A DNA stretch of 64,000 nt. Origin: Fremontodendron californicum (taxonomy: Eukaryota; Streptophyta; Magnoliopsida; Malvales; Malvaceae). The position numbers were made by a program, and so were the translations under genes. Below are positions 48,664-61,400 of this stretch, piece by piece; within the stretch, counting starts at the first letter, position 1; each line of letters begins with the position of its first letter. The notes below the pieces were generated by a model that was not told the DNA's origin, ran no database searches, and saw only the letters and a list, made by a program, of their open reading frames with translations. Location: contig JAULJL010000038.1 of NCBI GenBank assembly GCA_030761205.1, positions 1,984,001-2,048,000 of the forward strand, in the 5' to 3' direction.

Positions 48664-49230
48664 TGAACCTGAAATGACAATGCCCCTATAGTTCTTCAGC
48701 TTCTTACTTTGTATCAAAACCTGGTCATTATTTTGGTTTCATATTATGGTGAAAGTGAATACATGAATAAAGCCATTGAAGGGTATTTTGACTCTTAGGT
48801 TGCAGAAGCATGTGGGAGCCTCCCAGCTGCAGGTTGAGTAAAGTTAGGAAGGTTTTCAATGTTGGAAGATGAATGAATATGACCCTTCATTTGAATAATA
48901 ATCTTTCCTTCTCTATAATAAGTAATAATGAGATTCAAGAACCTTTTCCATCAATGACCAAAAATACCGTCCAATTATCTTCCTTTGTAGCAAAGATTTG
49001 CCTTCCAATTCAACACCATAAGATACCCTTTTCTCAATTTTGCTGCTTTCTTTTTGACCAATGTGCTCATTTTTTTCATTTCTTCTCTTTCAGCAGAGTT
49101 GTTTGTTTCATATTTTGTAAGATCAGTTGATAACAATTTGAAGAGTGTATAGCACTAGCAGATCATGAGAGTAAGAAAATCCAAATCTGATGATAATTAA
49201 AGAGCAAAATTGGTAATCTAGAACCCGAAG

Positions 49231-49352
49231 ATTAGCCTAATTGATTCATGCAGACAACTTAAAAAGGTGACATTCAGCAAGTTTGAAATTCAAATCCCAA
49301 CATCTGTAACACCTTCTCCTATCCCCAGACCGCGGCCTCGTAAATTTTTTTG
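49231..49352 (+). repeat. tRNA-like SINE, family S
   Basis: Starts attagcctaattgattcatg (A-box-like), contains gaaattcaaatcccaacatctgt (decayed B box), and ends accgcggcctcgtaaattt. It aligns with copies at 12937, 15171 and 54817. Confidence 0.65.
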
Positions 49353-49777
49353 GCAATATGTGCAAATAGCAAGTGGACAATTTAGTACACAAAGTAAACT
49401 GAAGATTCAAGGGGGCCTAGGGTGCAGAGTAAATATATGTTTGCAGTTAGATTGGATCCCACACCACATGCTGCAAAGAAAACCATTTCTTTTTTCTAAT
49501 TCCTATGCTTTGATCTTATATAATAAGTTGAAAAACTTTTTAATTTAGTGTATTACCTCTATGATTACATTAATATTTTAACTTAGATCACACCCCATGA
49601 CTGACAGTTTTGAACCTTGAATCTGAGACACAATCCTTAAGCATCTCTTATAATAACATGTTGGATAACTGCTAATGACTGTAAGTGTCAAGTAGAACTT
49701 ATCATCGGATCATCAACAGGGTACATAAAAGTCATGAAGATTGGCTAAGTATTTGAGTATCATGAAACACTAAAATC

Positions 49778-49957
49778 TTATGTTACTCGGATTCGGGTAT
49801 GAGTGTCGGACACGTGTATATTCAATTTTTAAAAAAAAATTCATGTATTTGGAGGGTTGTTGAAGGATCAGATCTCTATATCCATGTCCATATACGCATC
49901 GGATACGGGTATCGAACACGAATACTTCAAAAAAAATTAAGAGTCGGAGCAATATAG
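49778..49957 (+). mobile_element. MITE-A copy 11
   Basis: Perfect 8-bp target duplication CTAAAATC at 49770-49777 and 49958-49965. Starts TTATGTTACTCGG, ends GAGTCGGAGCAATATAG. Confidence 0.93.
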
Positions 49958-50061
49958 CTAAAATCAATCTTTAACCATATAACCCTCATATTGCTAAGGA
50001 GCTGAGTCACCAGAAAAAATATTGATTGTATGGCAGTCTACTCTCCATTGACTCAGAAAAA

Positions 50062-50176
50062 TTATGTTTCTTGGATTAGGAGGGTGAGAGTCGAATCCGA
50101 TTATGTGTCTGACATGATTATGTTCATTTATTAAAAGTTTTTTTTCTTCATATATTTGAAAGATCGGACCCCTATA
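50062..50176 (+). mobile_element. MITE-A copy 12 (left half only)
   Basis: Starts TTATGTTTCTTGGATTAGG and runs to about the element centre (gatcggacccctata), where STIG1-like coding sequence begins abruptly. The right half is missing. Confidence 0.75.
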
Positions 50177-50736
50177 CACATTGTGAGGAGCATTCCGAAT
50201 ATCGATACACTTTCCATCACAGCAAACAAGTCCATAACCACATATTCTGCAGTTATTGGAATCCCTAAGAGTATCCCTGCAAAAATGTTGTAAACAACAA
50301 GTGCTGCGACCCCATGGATTCTTCTCACGATCCAAGAAAATATTAGCATCTCTAGCTATATTGTTCCGACTCTTCATTTTTCTTGAAGTACTCGTATTCG
50401 ACATTCGTGTCCGACGCATATTCGGACATGGTACGGGGATCTGATCCCCCAAGGACCCTCCAAATATATGAAAAAACTTAGAATAAATAAAACATACTTG
50501 TGCCAGACACATACCCGTGTCCGACACTCACACTCGAGTCCGAATAACATAGATCTCTAGCACATGATAACACCCTTTTTGGCCCTCCCAAAGCAGCTCG
50601 GGGAAAAGTTCAAATGTGTTGGAGCATCAATATAGATCTTAAGAGCAAACTAAGTTCCCTTGCAACAGCAAACCCCATGAGAAGTTTGAATTAACACTAG
50701 GATAAAGAAAAGCAGACAAGAACTTGCAGAAATCAT
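50176..50736 (-). pseudogene. STIG1-like cysteine-rich secreted protein, disrupted
   Basis: STIG1 proteins are small secreted plant proteins with repeated CC.GKC/NCG motifs. On the minus strand, 50736 starts MISASSCLLFFILVLIQTSH, a clear signal peptide. A stop follows within a few codons (CCCKGT*), and coding then resumes in another frame (AALGGPKRVLSCARD). MITE-A copy 13 interrupts at the CTAGAGAT target. Beyond it the reading continues REKNPWGRSTCCLQHFC, NNCRICGYGLVCCDGKCIDI to about 50180, where a half MITE-A copy ends the homology. The mature domain is incomplete. Family assignment rests on the cysteine pattern. Confidence 0.7.
50356..50552 (-). mobile_element. MITE-A copy 13
   Basis: Inserted inside the STIG1-like coding sequence. 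Perfect 8-bp target duplication ATCTCTAG at 50348-50355 and 50553-50560. Ends CTATATTGTTCCGACTC and GAGTCCGAATAACATAG. Confidence 0.94.
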
Positions 50737-51991
50737 GGGAAATTACATGAAACACTTGTCGGTTGGGCGATTTGTTAACATTATCTTTGATGAGAAAAGC
50801 TGGCCAGAGATAAGAACATCATTAAATATATTCAATTGCTAGTCTTTGGTTTTGTGAGTTTCCTGCAAAAGCAAGCTCACTTTTAGTCCAAAATAAAATA
50901 ACAAAATGAGTTTGATTAAAATTAGAAAGTGTGGAAATAAAGGTGCCCATGGGTCGGATCGGGTCAGGCCGAATTATTATATGATTGGAAAATAAGTCTG
51001 GTCGGGTTCAAGTCTTAAATGTTGGAGCCAAGGTCCAGCTCATTTTTTTGCCCAAATCCATTTTTCGGGCCTAGTATTTTTGTCCAAGTTCTCCCAAATA
51101 TCGAACAGGCTTTTGAGTTTGGAGAGATAACCCGACCTTTGAACATGTATAAATGGAATCATGAGAGCAAAAATACAAAAAGGGACAAGGCAAAAAGAAA
51201 AAGTCCAACAAACTGCCTTTAGCATTAATGTGAAGTGTCTATATGCACTATGCAGAGAACAAAGTAGCATAGCAAACCAGAACTTCATTCAGAAAAAGCT
51301 AAAACTGTTGGTTTCAAAGTTCAAAAGAATCAAGTATTATCAAGAAATTTACTGAAGCAGATGTCAGCAGATTTAACATATAGCTCTCTTTCAAGATTTC
51401 AACAACCATCTCAAATCAACCCCAAAAGCTTGAAATATTAAATCAATGTATTTAGTTTCTAGTTTCTTGCTTCATTTCAAAAAAAATAAATAAATTTGGG
51501 GGTCTTGCTTCACCATCCATTGCCTCATCTTTCCTTCACAATTAAGCATTTTACTTTGTGTAAATCATGAAGGTTTCAACTAGAGGTGCTGATGGGCTGG
51601 CCCGGTCCACAGCCCATATTTACTGTTCATATATATTAAAAAAATATTTTTTTTATTAGGTGAACAGTGATTCGGGTTGGACTGGGCTCGTCCGAATCAC
51701 TAAAATTCCTGTCTTGATCCGGCCCAATACAAGTCGAGCTTACCGGGCTGTTAGCAGGTTTAGTTCCAACTTCCAAGTATAGAATGGAATATATAAATCT
51801 AATTAAACAAGTTCTTAATTCCTTGAATAGTGTCATTTATGATCTGTGAGGATTTTTTTTTCTCTTTTTCTTTTAAGTCCATTGTGAATTGAAACTTTGC
51901 CAAGTAAAGATTAAAGCATATTGTGGGCTTCAACATGAACACAATATAGTCTAGCTAAGGCCTGGAATGTAGACAGTCAGGGGCCAAGAAC
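50737..51991. other. Intergenic with fragments of TIR-type repeats
   Basis: No gene seen. 50940-51140 (gtgcccatgggtcggatcggg...cccgacc) and 51580-51770 (aggtgctgatgggctggcccgg) resemble common plant MITE interiors written with ggcccg-type words. The same vocabulary occurs at 30480-30800. Ends could not be fixed. Confidence 0.5.
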
Positions 51992-52208
51992 ATATGTTAT
52001 TCGGATTCGGATTCGGGTGTGAGTGTGAGTGTCGGATACAGCCTACAGGTATGTGTCCGAATGGTTATGTTCAATTTTTTCTAAGTTTTTCCATGTATTT
52101 GGAGGATCTTTGGAGGGTTATATCTCCGTACTCATATCCGGATAGGCGTACAACACTAGTGTCAGACACGAATACTTCAAGAAAAATTAAAAAGTCGGAG
52201 CAACATAG
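51992..52208 (+). mobile_element. MITE-A copy 14
   Basis: Flanks CCAAGAAC and CCAAAAAC match at 7 of 8. Starts ATATGTTATTCGGATTCGG with an extra tandem of ggattc and gagtgt. Ends AGTCGGAGCAACATAG. Confidence 0.92.
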
Positions 52209-52253
52209 CCAAAAACTACATATCAATCATATTCCACTCCAGCCTGGTTTGAC

Positions 52254-52697
52254 TAGGGCTGTAATCGAGTCGAGCCGAGCTCGAATACTGAGAAGCTCGA
52301 GCTCGAGCTCGATTCGAAACTCGAGGCTCGAAGCTCGGTTCGAGCTCGATCGAGTATCATTTTTTAAGCTCGAGCTCGGCTCGAGATAAAATCGAACTAT
52401 TCGAGCTCGACTCGATTAGGCTCGTTTATATACTCGAGCTCGAGCTCGAATTAAGAGTTTTTAAGTATGTATATATATTTTAAGGGTAAAATAGTAAATT
52501 AATAATATAAATATTATAAATAAAAAACTCGATTAGGCTCGCGAGCTGCTCGAATCGGGTATTAAGATACTCGAACTCGGCTCGCTCGATAGCTCGAGCT
52601 GCTCGAGCTCGGCTCGATAATGACCGAATCGAATTCGAGTTTTTTTCGAGTTGAACTCGAGTAGCTTGCGAGCACAGGTATCTCATTTACACCCCTA
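52254..52697. mobile_element. hAT-like MITE rich in GAGCTC words, 444 bp
   Basis: Inverted ends TAGGGCTGTAAT and ATTTACACCCCTA, with a perfect 8-bp target duplication GGTTTGAC at 52246-52253 and 52698-52705. The interior is built of ctcgagctcgagc repeats, giving strong foldback. No ORF of transposase type. Confidence 0.9.
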
Positions 52698-53681
52698 GGT
52701 TTGACATGTTTAAACAGGGAGTGCAACCTATATACAACCTTAAAAGAAAGAAAGTAAAATGTCTCTGATATTATTGAAATCTTTGTCAATATATTTGTAT
52801 CTCAAATCTTGCTATATGTATTTGCTAAAACCAGTATGAAAATCTAGCTAACATTAGATTAGATCCAAAAGCAAGCAACATCTAAATGCAAATCAGTGTG
52901 ATGATTCGTTTTGAATTTAAAGCTTTTTTGCTCTTGCAAATTGCCTCTTTCTGAGATACCCCAAATTCGACAAAAGTTTCCAAAGATGTGAAATTGGTAG
53001 GCCTAGGCCTAGGCCTAGGCAGCCATGACCCTGATATTTGATTCTCTTTTGTGTATCCCAGCCCTCATCAGGGAAAGCTATTACCTGTTTTTCTCCATTA
53101 AACTTTCAATGATAGGATTACATGTGATTCTGATCCAACGTTGAAAATGCCTGTGAACTTTCTTGGAACTAAATTTTTTTTTGAGCCCGTGACAGACAAG
53201 GGTCCAATCCATCTGTAAAGAGGGGTCCACCATAGATAGCATTACATCAAAGCTCGGCCATGTAGTCATGGGATTCAATGCCTAATTTGTTCCTAAACTG
53301 AACCAGAAATCTACAAGATTTCCCCAAAGATCTAATTGATGCTACAGATTTTTTGTATTCGAGGCTTTGATTATTGAAATTAAGAATTCAATACTTAATT
53401 TATAGATAAAGAAGATGATTCTTCTAAAATCTTTTTGGAACAAAATTTTCCTTAAAATTTAGATCAAGAAGTTTTTGTTGTTTATTACAAGTATATGTGA
53501 TTGTCATTGTTTGGATGTCACATTGGCAGGAAGCTGTATAATAGAGAACAAATTTAGAGGTGCATAGGGTTCTATCCTTTGTGCTTAAGATGTCATTCTC
53601 ATGACAGCCTCATAAATGCTATCAGAATTGGCCTCCATCAAACCAAACAAAAACTAGAGTGCATTTAGGATTTACCAGAGG

Positions 53682-53866
53682 CTGTGTTACTCCGATTCTT
53701 CATTTTTCTTGAAGTATTCGTGTCCGACACATATTCGGACATGGGTATGGGGATATGATCCTCCAAGAACCCTCCAAATACATGAAAAAATTTAGAATAA
53801 ATCAAATATATTCGTGTCGGACACATACTCGTGTCCGACACTCACATTCAAATCCGAATAACATGG
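53682..53866 (-). mobile_element. MITE-A copy 15
   Basis: Flanks ACCAGAGG and ACCAGAGC match at 7 of 8. Starts CTGTGTTACTCCGATTC, ends AATCCGAATAACATGG. Confidence 0.92.
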
Positions 53867-54542
53867 ACCAGAGCTGCCATGTTAGCTCAACTGGATCAGA
53901 CCCACAAAAAACTTGGAACTCATCTTAGAAAAGATCATAGGGAAAGGTTAGAAAATTTATCAACATTAATTGAAGCTAATATCATAATTCCATTGTCATT
54001 TCATTGGTAAAATGGTAGGGACAAAAATGGTTGACAGATCAGAGTTGGGATAGTCCAAATGTTGCAATGAAATCTTCTGAGAGGTCAATCTCTGCTATCT
54101 GTAGCCTGGAACTGAAAACAAAGGTGAAAAAAAAAGGGTAAAAAACAATTATGTTTTGATACCCCCAAAGTTCTTCCCATGGTAAAGGACAAAATAGCAT
54201 GTTCTTCACATCTGAAAGTCCTTGGTGAACAAATTTAGAAATACTTAGAATAAATCTGGTATATTAAGTAATAAGTTATATACTTAAAACAGTTAAAACT
54301 ACAAACTGAATTTTTACCAATTTTTATGCTAAAGTTTGTAAGAGTTTCAGGTTTCTGGGTGATCTCAGTTGAGTGTTTTTTGAAGTTAGATGTCTAAACT
54401 CTAAAGGCCTAAAAGGGTGTTTAAATAATTAAGAACAGATTGATAATCCCATATTAATAATGCAGGAAGAATCTTCTCCCGTGAGGAAAAAAAAAAAAAA
54501 GAAGATAAATAACATAGTGCAATTATGGTATATATAGAATAC

Positions 54543-54708
54543 CTATGTACTTAAACTTGGATGTTAGTGTCCTATATGGATATGTTTAATTTATTTTAAG
54601 TTTTTTCATGTATTGAAGGGTTTTGGTCAAATCTCCATACCCATAATATTCGTTGGACACAATGTTGAACACGGATATTTCAAAAAATGAAGAATCGGAG
54701 CAACATAG
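54543..54708 (+). mobile_element. MITE-A copy 16
   Basis: Flanks TAGAATAC and CAAAATAC match at 6 of 8. Starts CTATGTACTTAAACTTGG, ends AATCGGAGCAACATAG. Confidence 0.88.
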
Positions 54709-54816
54709 CAAAATACTACTAATGCTGTAATGCTGATGGAGGAAAAAGTATTATCAAATTCAAGGAGTCTAATTTTTTTTCTTTGGATAATTCAATTAGG
54801 AGTATCCTAAGCTTTC

Positions 54817-54951
54817 TTTCTTTTTTTTTTACAATGGAGGACGCAGTTTGAAAATTAAGAAAAAGATTACAGATATTGAGATTCGAACGTTAGATTTATT
54901 GGATGTCATATCTTAAAAGTGGTTGTATGAATCAACTGGTTGGCTTAATCC
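54817..54951 (-). repeat. tRNA-like SINE, family S
   Basis: On the minus strand: gaggattaagccaaccagtt (A-box region), gttcgaatctcaa (B box), and a terminal A-run (T-run at 54817-54830). It aligns with 12937-13072. Confidence 0.7.
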
Positions 54952-55325
54952 TCTTCCTAAGCTTCTTTAATAGTACAGCTAAAATCCTGCATTATCAAAT
55001 TCTAATAATCCAATCAATGCCAATAGTTAATGTATAATTGGGGCAAATTATTTTTCTAAATGATGGTAAGCAAGTAAGCATGATTAACAGAAAAGAAAAA
55101 TACAAATACAAATACAAATTTTGGGAAGTGATAAGATAAAAGACATGTAAAAGATAAATGCAAAAACAATGCTTGTTTTCTTTCTTTCCCTTCCTCAGAG
55201 GATGCAACGGTCAATACTTTGTCTTTAGCAGCTATATGGGAAAACAATGGAGGGACCATGAATGTTTGGAATTTGGCTGAAATGGTCACGGGAAATTTTT
55301 ATGAAACTTCAACAATCGGCAACTA

Positions 55326-55335
55326 TTCTATATAA
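55326..55335 (+). promoter_or_regulatory. Likely TATA box of the LIN-like gene
   Basis: ttctatataact lies about 90 bases before the ATG at 55422 and is followed by a pyrimidine-rich leader. Confidence 0.5.
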
Positions 55336-55421
55336 CTCTCTTCCTCTTCCCCTTCCTTTTATCTTCTGAACAATTTTACTTTGCTTCCTAGAGTAACTAA
55401 CTAAGATTGTTTAACAATTTC

Positions 55422-58400
55422 ATGGCTGCCCCCATATCTCCTCCTTCTTCCCCTTCTTTCTTAGTTTCATCTTATGAAAATGATAAACCAGATGTTGAAT
55501 CGATAAGGGTAGTTGTGAATTCAATCAACCGATACATTTGTAAATCGATGAGCGATAATGAAACCAGGAATTCTCTAAGATTGAAATGCACTTCCAGGCT
55601 AAATTTCCAAAAGCAGGAGTTTTTTGAGTTCTCCGAGCATGCAATCCTTTCAAATCTTTATTGGGGTATTGATAGCATTGAAGCTGCATTCCAAGCAAAG
55701 TTGGCAGAAGAGAGAGTTTCTCGGTTAAAGAATTCGGAGAAAATGCTTCAGGTTCCAGCATTGCTTGATGAACAAGGAATCACTGCTGGGATTCCAAATG
55801 AGTATTTGGTTTGTTGCTCTTATTTTTACCTGTCAGTGGTTAAGAATCTGCAGAATGATCAGTTGCAGGCGGCTTTGCATTTTCTCCAAGCACTGTTGGT
55901 CTCACCGATGCTTGTTCGAACCGAATTCGCCTCAGAAATCTGCGAAACCCTTTTCATTTCATCCACCAAGTTTGAGACACAAGAAATAGGTGGAATCGTC
56001 AGAAGATTGCAATCGGTTTCTCGCAATGATTCTGCTGGGGACAACCTTAGCCAATTGACAAAGAAGATGGCAAGGAGATACAAGCATTGGTTAATGTATT
56101 ATCGGGTCATGTTATATGGGGAAACAACTCAATATGGATGCAATGATATTCTGTCCCCTGGCCCTGCTTATGAATCAAAGAATTTCGGGTAATTTCTCTT
56201 CTGATATACTTCATAACTTTATAGGAAACTGGGAAATATGATATCATAAACTAACCCAATGATCAAGCCCTGTCTTTTAAGAGCTCAAGTTTTTTAGTTT
56301 ATCCGAAAGGTTCCTAATCCATTATCCATTTTAAGTAATTTCTAACCTGATTCACTCCTCACCTTGCTGAAAACTCATTAGAGTAATGATTCAATCCTAC
56401 GTTATCTGGACTTGGGGTTGAGTGTCGGATACGGGTATGTGTCCGTTTGTCTTACACGTATATGCTCAATTTTTTCCATATATTTAGAGGATCATAGGCA
56501 CAATTACTTCAGAGAAAATGAAGAGTCCGGGTAAATAGGATTCAATCAGCATAAAAAGGACTCAGTTTTGTTCTTCATGCAGTCTAGTTAGAACTAGAAA
56601 TTGCCTGTAGCCTGGAAACATAGCATGAATAACATGAAAATCCATCAATTAGTCTTCCTTATTACTCTTTTTTCGTTTTAAGAGAGAGTCGAAAACTCAC
56701 TTAGTATCGGATTACATGTAAAAAAGCAGGATTATATTAAAACTAATCTCATTATTATTCTGTTAATGTATGAGCAGTCATGAGATTGCCAGCAGCATAG
56801 AATCTTCGAAGTCAACTGAGCACCGATATAGAGTGCAGACTAATTTTAAGGTATGCCACCATGCCCTTCGTTCTTATATATCAATGCAAGCTTCGAATCG
56901 GACTTAGAATCAGTATCAGAAGAGATTTCTTATCATATACTGATGCAACAACTTAATTCTGAAACCAAGTTCTAAACTTACATATATGGTGGACTTACTA
57001 AATCTTGTTCTCTTTATATGGTATAAAAACCAATACAGTTTGAGAAAGTTCATCCACTTGACCCTCAAGAAGATATAACTAAGAGCATGACATATGAAAC
57101 TCAGGCATACAGTAAAGATAAAGATAATCAAATTCATAGTAAAGCTATAAAGGATTGGGGTCACATACTTCGAAATGAAAGTATCAAACGCCTGCAGGAT
57201 GTGCTAAAGGAATCCGAGTCAGATATACCAACTTCAGTAAATTCAGACTATATAGATTTTGAGGATGAATATGATTTGGAGGTGATCTTTCAAAGACATA
57301 ATCAATGCAGTCTATATACCTATTCTTTGTTATTGCATTGCAGAAATCACATAATTCTCACTAATCTCTTCGCGAATCAGGCGAACATGGAGGGCAGCAC
57401 CGGCTTGTTTAATCCTGCAAGAATAGATGCCGATGACCAAGAACAAGAACAAGCAAGTTGTGATCAGTTGGGTAGACATACATAACTATATCACATTTAT
57501 TTTTCAATGCTAAGCCTGAAATAGATGAACAAAATGAATGTTTTTTCTGATATCTTCCATTCAATTCTGCTTAACCTACACAGGAAGCTGCATCCTCCTA
57601 ATGGTGCATCAGCCCAAGAGTACAAAGCAATAGTGTTTCCTCGAGTTCCCGAGCATCCAACGGATAAAGATGTCATCAATGAAGCAAACATCACTAAGTA
57701 TTTTCCTGAGAGATTGTTCAGAACTATCAATGGTTTAAATTTATCCATGCTAGAAATTGGAGACAAGAAAATAAACACACTTCATGTAGAAGATGGTCAG
57801 AGTCAATTAGAGCCACAAAAAGTCCAGCTCTTTGAAAACATAGCACCAACCTATCGAAAAAGCAAAAGCTTGATTCAGATGAAGCAAGAAAAGACTGCTG
57901 CAAGGGAAAAGCTGGACTCACATTGCTGGGGAAAATACAGTGAATTATTGGAAATAATTGAGAATGCAGTTTCAAAACTATGTTTCTCAGATGGATTAGA
58001 GAAACCTGGCAAAGATTACGCAGTCGAAGTCGCAGCCATTTACAGAATGTTGAACAATAAACAAGGTGTGAAGTACACAATGTTAAAAGATGTGATTCTG
58101 GAACAACTGCTGATTGCTGTTTCAACTTCCAAAGAGGAAACAGTGATAAGAGCATCGGTTACTGTACTAACAACCATCATTTCAGCAAACAAATCACTCA
58201 TAGAGGATATCAAGAAGAAGGGTTTACAGTTAAGTGATCTGGCAAGGGCTCTAAAACACAATGTGCATGAGGCAGCTACTCTTATATATTTAATCAAGCC
58301 ATCTGCTGCAGAAATAAAGACTTTAGAGCTCTTACCGACTCTTGTGGAGGTTATTTGTAACTCAAACAGTTATAGATGTAGGCCATCAAAATCGCTTATG

Positions 58401-61400
58401 CCGACACCTCCTGCAGCATCACTGAGGATTGTCGAAGTACTAGTAACTGCATTTGACAAAGCTACAAATAACATGCACTTAGCAGCAATTAGTTCCCCTA
58501 TTATCCTATCTGGACTCCTTGATGTTGCAATGAATCATAGCTTGGAAGAACATATTTCTTTGGCCACAATTCTTGTGAAGTGTATGCAGTTTGATGGACA
58601 GTGCAGAAAATATATATCTCAAGTTATTGCAGTGGCTCCATTTATCCATTTATTACAAAGTAATGAGAAGCGTGCCTTGTTCATTGCACTTGAATTTTTT
58701 CATGAAGTCCTTCGTATTCCACGGTATGAGCAATTACTTTGATAGTTATATGTAATCTGAAAACCAATGTTACTCGGACTCGGGTGTGAGTGTCGGATAT
58801 GGGTATGTGTCGGACACGGGTATATTCAATTTTTTTCTAAGTTTTTCCATGTATTTGAAGGGTCTTTGGAGGATCATATCCCCATACCCATGTCCGGATA
58901 TGCATCGGAGACATGGGTACTTCAAGAAAAATGAAGAGTCGAAGCAGCATAGGTTAAATGTAATCTGAAAACTCTGGTAAAATGGAACGGAAGACATGAC
59001 TTTATCTTGTTTATAACCCACATGTAGCTAACACTAACTTTGTCTAAATGTATACAATTAGATTATTCATAGGTATATACTATATATGAAACCTCAATAT
59101 AACATGCATATCATCAATTTGTAAGGACATTAAACAGAAGAATTTATTATAACAGTTCCTTTTTCAGGTCATCAGCCATTAGCCTATTGCAGCAGATACA
59201 GAAAGGAGGCATCAATATTATGGACATATTAATGACTTGTGTTCGCCATTTGCAAGCTGACTACCAACTTCTGGCAGCAAATTTATTGCTTCAATTAGAC
59301 ACACTGGTAAAGCCATTGACACAGCTGATATTTTTAGTCATTTTTGTTAACACAATCGAAGTTGGATAACTTACATTTTCAGACAAATAAAATGTAGATC
59401 ATGTACCAAACCTGTGTAAAATGTAAAAGAATGAGCTTTGATCCATATCTACCCCAGCAATTTAAACCACAAGTTGTCTATGTTTTATAAAACATAGTTT
59501 TAAACATGTTTGATTCAAAATCGGACTAATTATATGTACCCTTACATACCTGATGGGCTCAACTCTCAACAGAGCGGAGCTTACAAGTATATTCTTGCAT
59601 TCTTAGTCAGGATAACTTTAAGGTAAACTAATGGCATAAATAGAAGTAGAATAAAAAACTTATGTTGCTCCGACTCTTCATTTTTTTTAAGTATCCGTGT
59701 CCGACGCATATCCGGACATGGGTATGGAGATATGATCCTCCAAGGACCCTCCAAATACATGGAAAAACTTTAAAAAATTGAAGATACCCGTGTCGGATAC
59801 ATACCCGCATCCGACACTCACACCCAAGTCCGACTAACATAGTCAAAAACCATCAAACATTTCAACTTGGAATGTTGTTTCTATCATGGCCACCAGGTGC
59901 TATAAGATCAGATAAAACCAGGCTAATATTCTTTAACTGACAGCCATTTAACAAATCTATGCAGGAAAACTCGAATGGTAAAAGCGTGTTCGGAGAGGAG
60001 GCTATGCAGGTCCTCCTTCATTCTATATCATCTCAAGAAAGCTCAACTTCACAGCTATTGTCAGCATTCATTCTATCAAATATTGGTGGAACTTATTCTT
60101 GGACAGGGGAATCATATACAGTAGCATGGCTGGTGAAAAAGGCAGGTTTAACCTCCTTGTATCATCGAAACATGATAAGAAACTTTGATTGGTTGGATCA
60201 GAGCCTGCAGGTAAGAACTAAGATGTATTATTGGTGCCAAAGAGGAAATTATATTTACATTTTGAAGACAAAATGTTAAACTTGCAGGATTCGGGAATCG
60301 ATTCATGGTGCAGCAAGATTGCAAGAAGCATCAGTGAATTTGGGAAACCAGCATTCATTGCTTTACAAAAGGGACTAAAGAGTCAGATAAAGAGTGTTGC
60401 TCGAGAGTCTCTCACAACCATTGCATGGCTCGGTTGTGAAATTTCCAAAACTTCAAATAGCCTTAGATATTTAGCATGTGAGATCTTACTTGGTGAAGTT
60501 GAGAAATTTTTGCATCCTGGAGTGGACCTTGAAGAAAGACTTCTAGCATGCGTATGCATCTATAACTATGCTTCTGGAAAAGGTAATCTCCTTATACTAG
60601 ACGAAATATAAACCTGTTTCATTTAGCAGAAAGCTGAAAAATGAGTAGAAAAAAATCGAAACCAGCTTCACAAACCAATATGCTAAGTCAGTATTCTGAG
60701 TGACACAGTAGTAGGGGAGAAGTATACCATCTGTTTGATCAATTCAGATGCATTCTCTTTATGCAGGGATGAAGAAACTAATTTATTTCTCGGAGGGAGT
60801 ACGAGAGTCACTTAGACGATTTTCGAATGTAATCTGGATGGCAGATGAACTACATAGAGTTGCTGACTTCTATCTTCCCAATAAATCGGTTAGTGTTCTT
60901 GAGGAAATCTATTGGCATAATGTGTAATCATGCTATCTAAACAATGAAATGAACTCTCAAATGTCAAAGGAAGGTAATGCATAGATCATAAAAACTTTGC
61001 CTTCTAGAAAATGTAACAGGAGGATCAGAAAAGAAATTGTTATTTTGGTATACCCTTAGCAGACATCAATCCTGGATGCTCATCTATATATCTAACCTAT
61101 ATTACCCTTACTCGGAGTGAGTGTCAGATACGGATATGTGCTCGATATGGATATACTCAATATTTTTTCTAAGTTTTTCAATATAATTGGAGGATCATAC
61201 CCCATACCCATGTCTAAATATGTGTCGGACACATGTGCTGAACACAGATATTTTAAGAAAAATGAAGAGTCCAGATAACATAGTATCTAACTCTAAACTT
61301 CTACTTTCAATGACAAGAACAGCGTATTTCTTGCGTTCACACGCAAATCCTAGAGGCAAGTCACAAATACAGTGGAGCTGTAACTGCCCTCATCTACTAC

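Larger units (their letters stand above)
47064..49777. other. Intergenic with several repeat insertions
   Basis: Upstream region of the membrane-protein gene, then a dispersed repeat, a TIR element, two SINE copies, MITE-A copy 10 and two (TA)n tracts. No gene seen. Confidence 0.65.
52698..55421. other. Intergenic before the LIN-like gene
   Basis: No gene recognised. Contains a ggccta tandem at about 53001-53022, MITE-A copies 15 and 16, a SINE at 54817-54951, and the LIN-like promoter. Confidence 0.6.
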
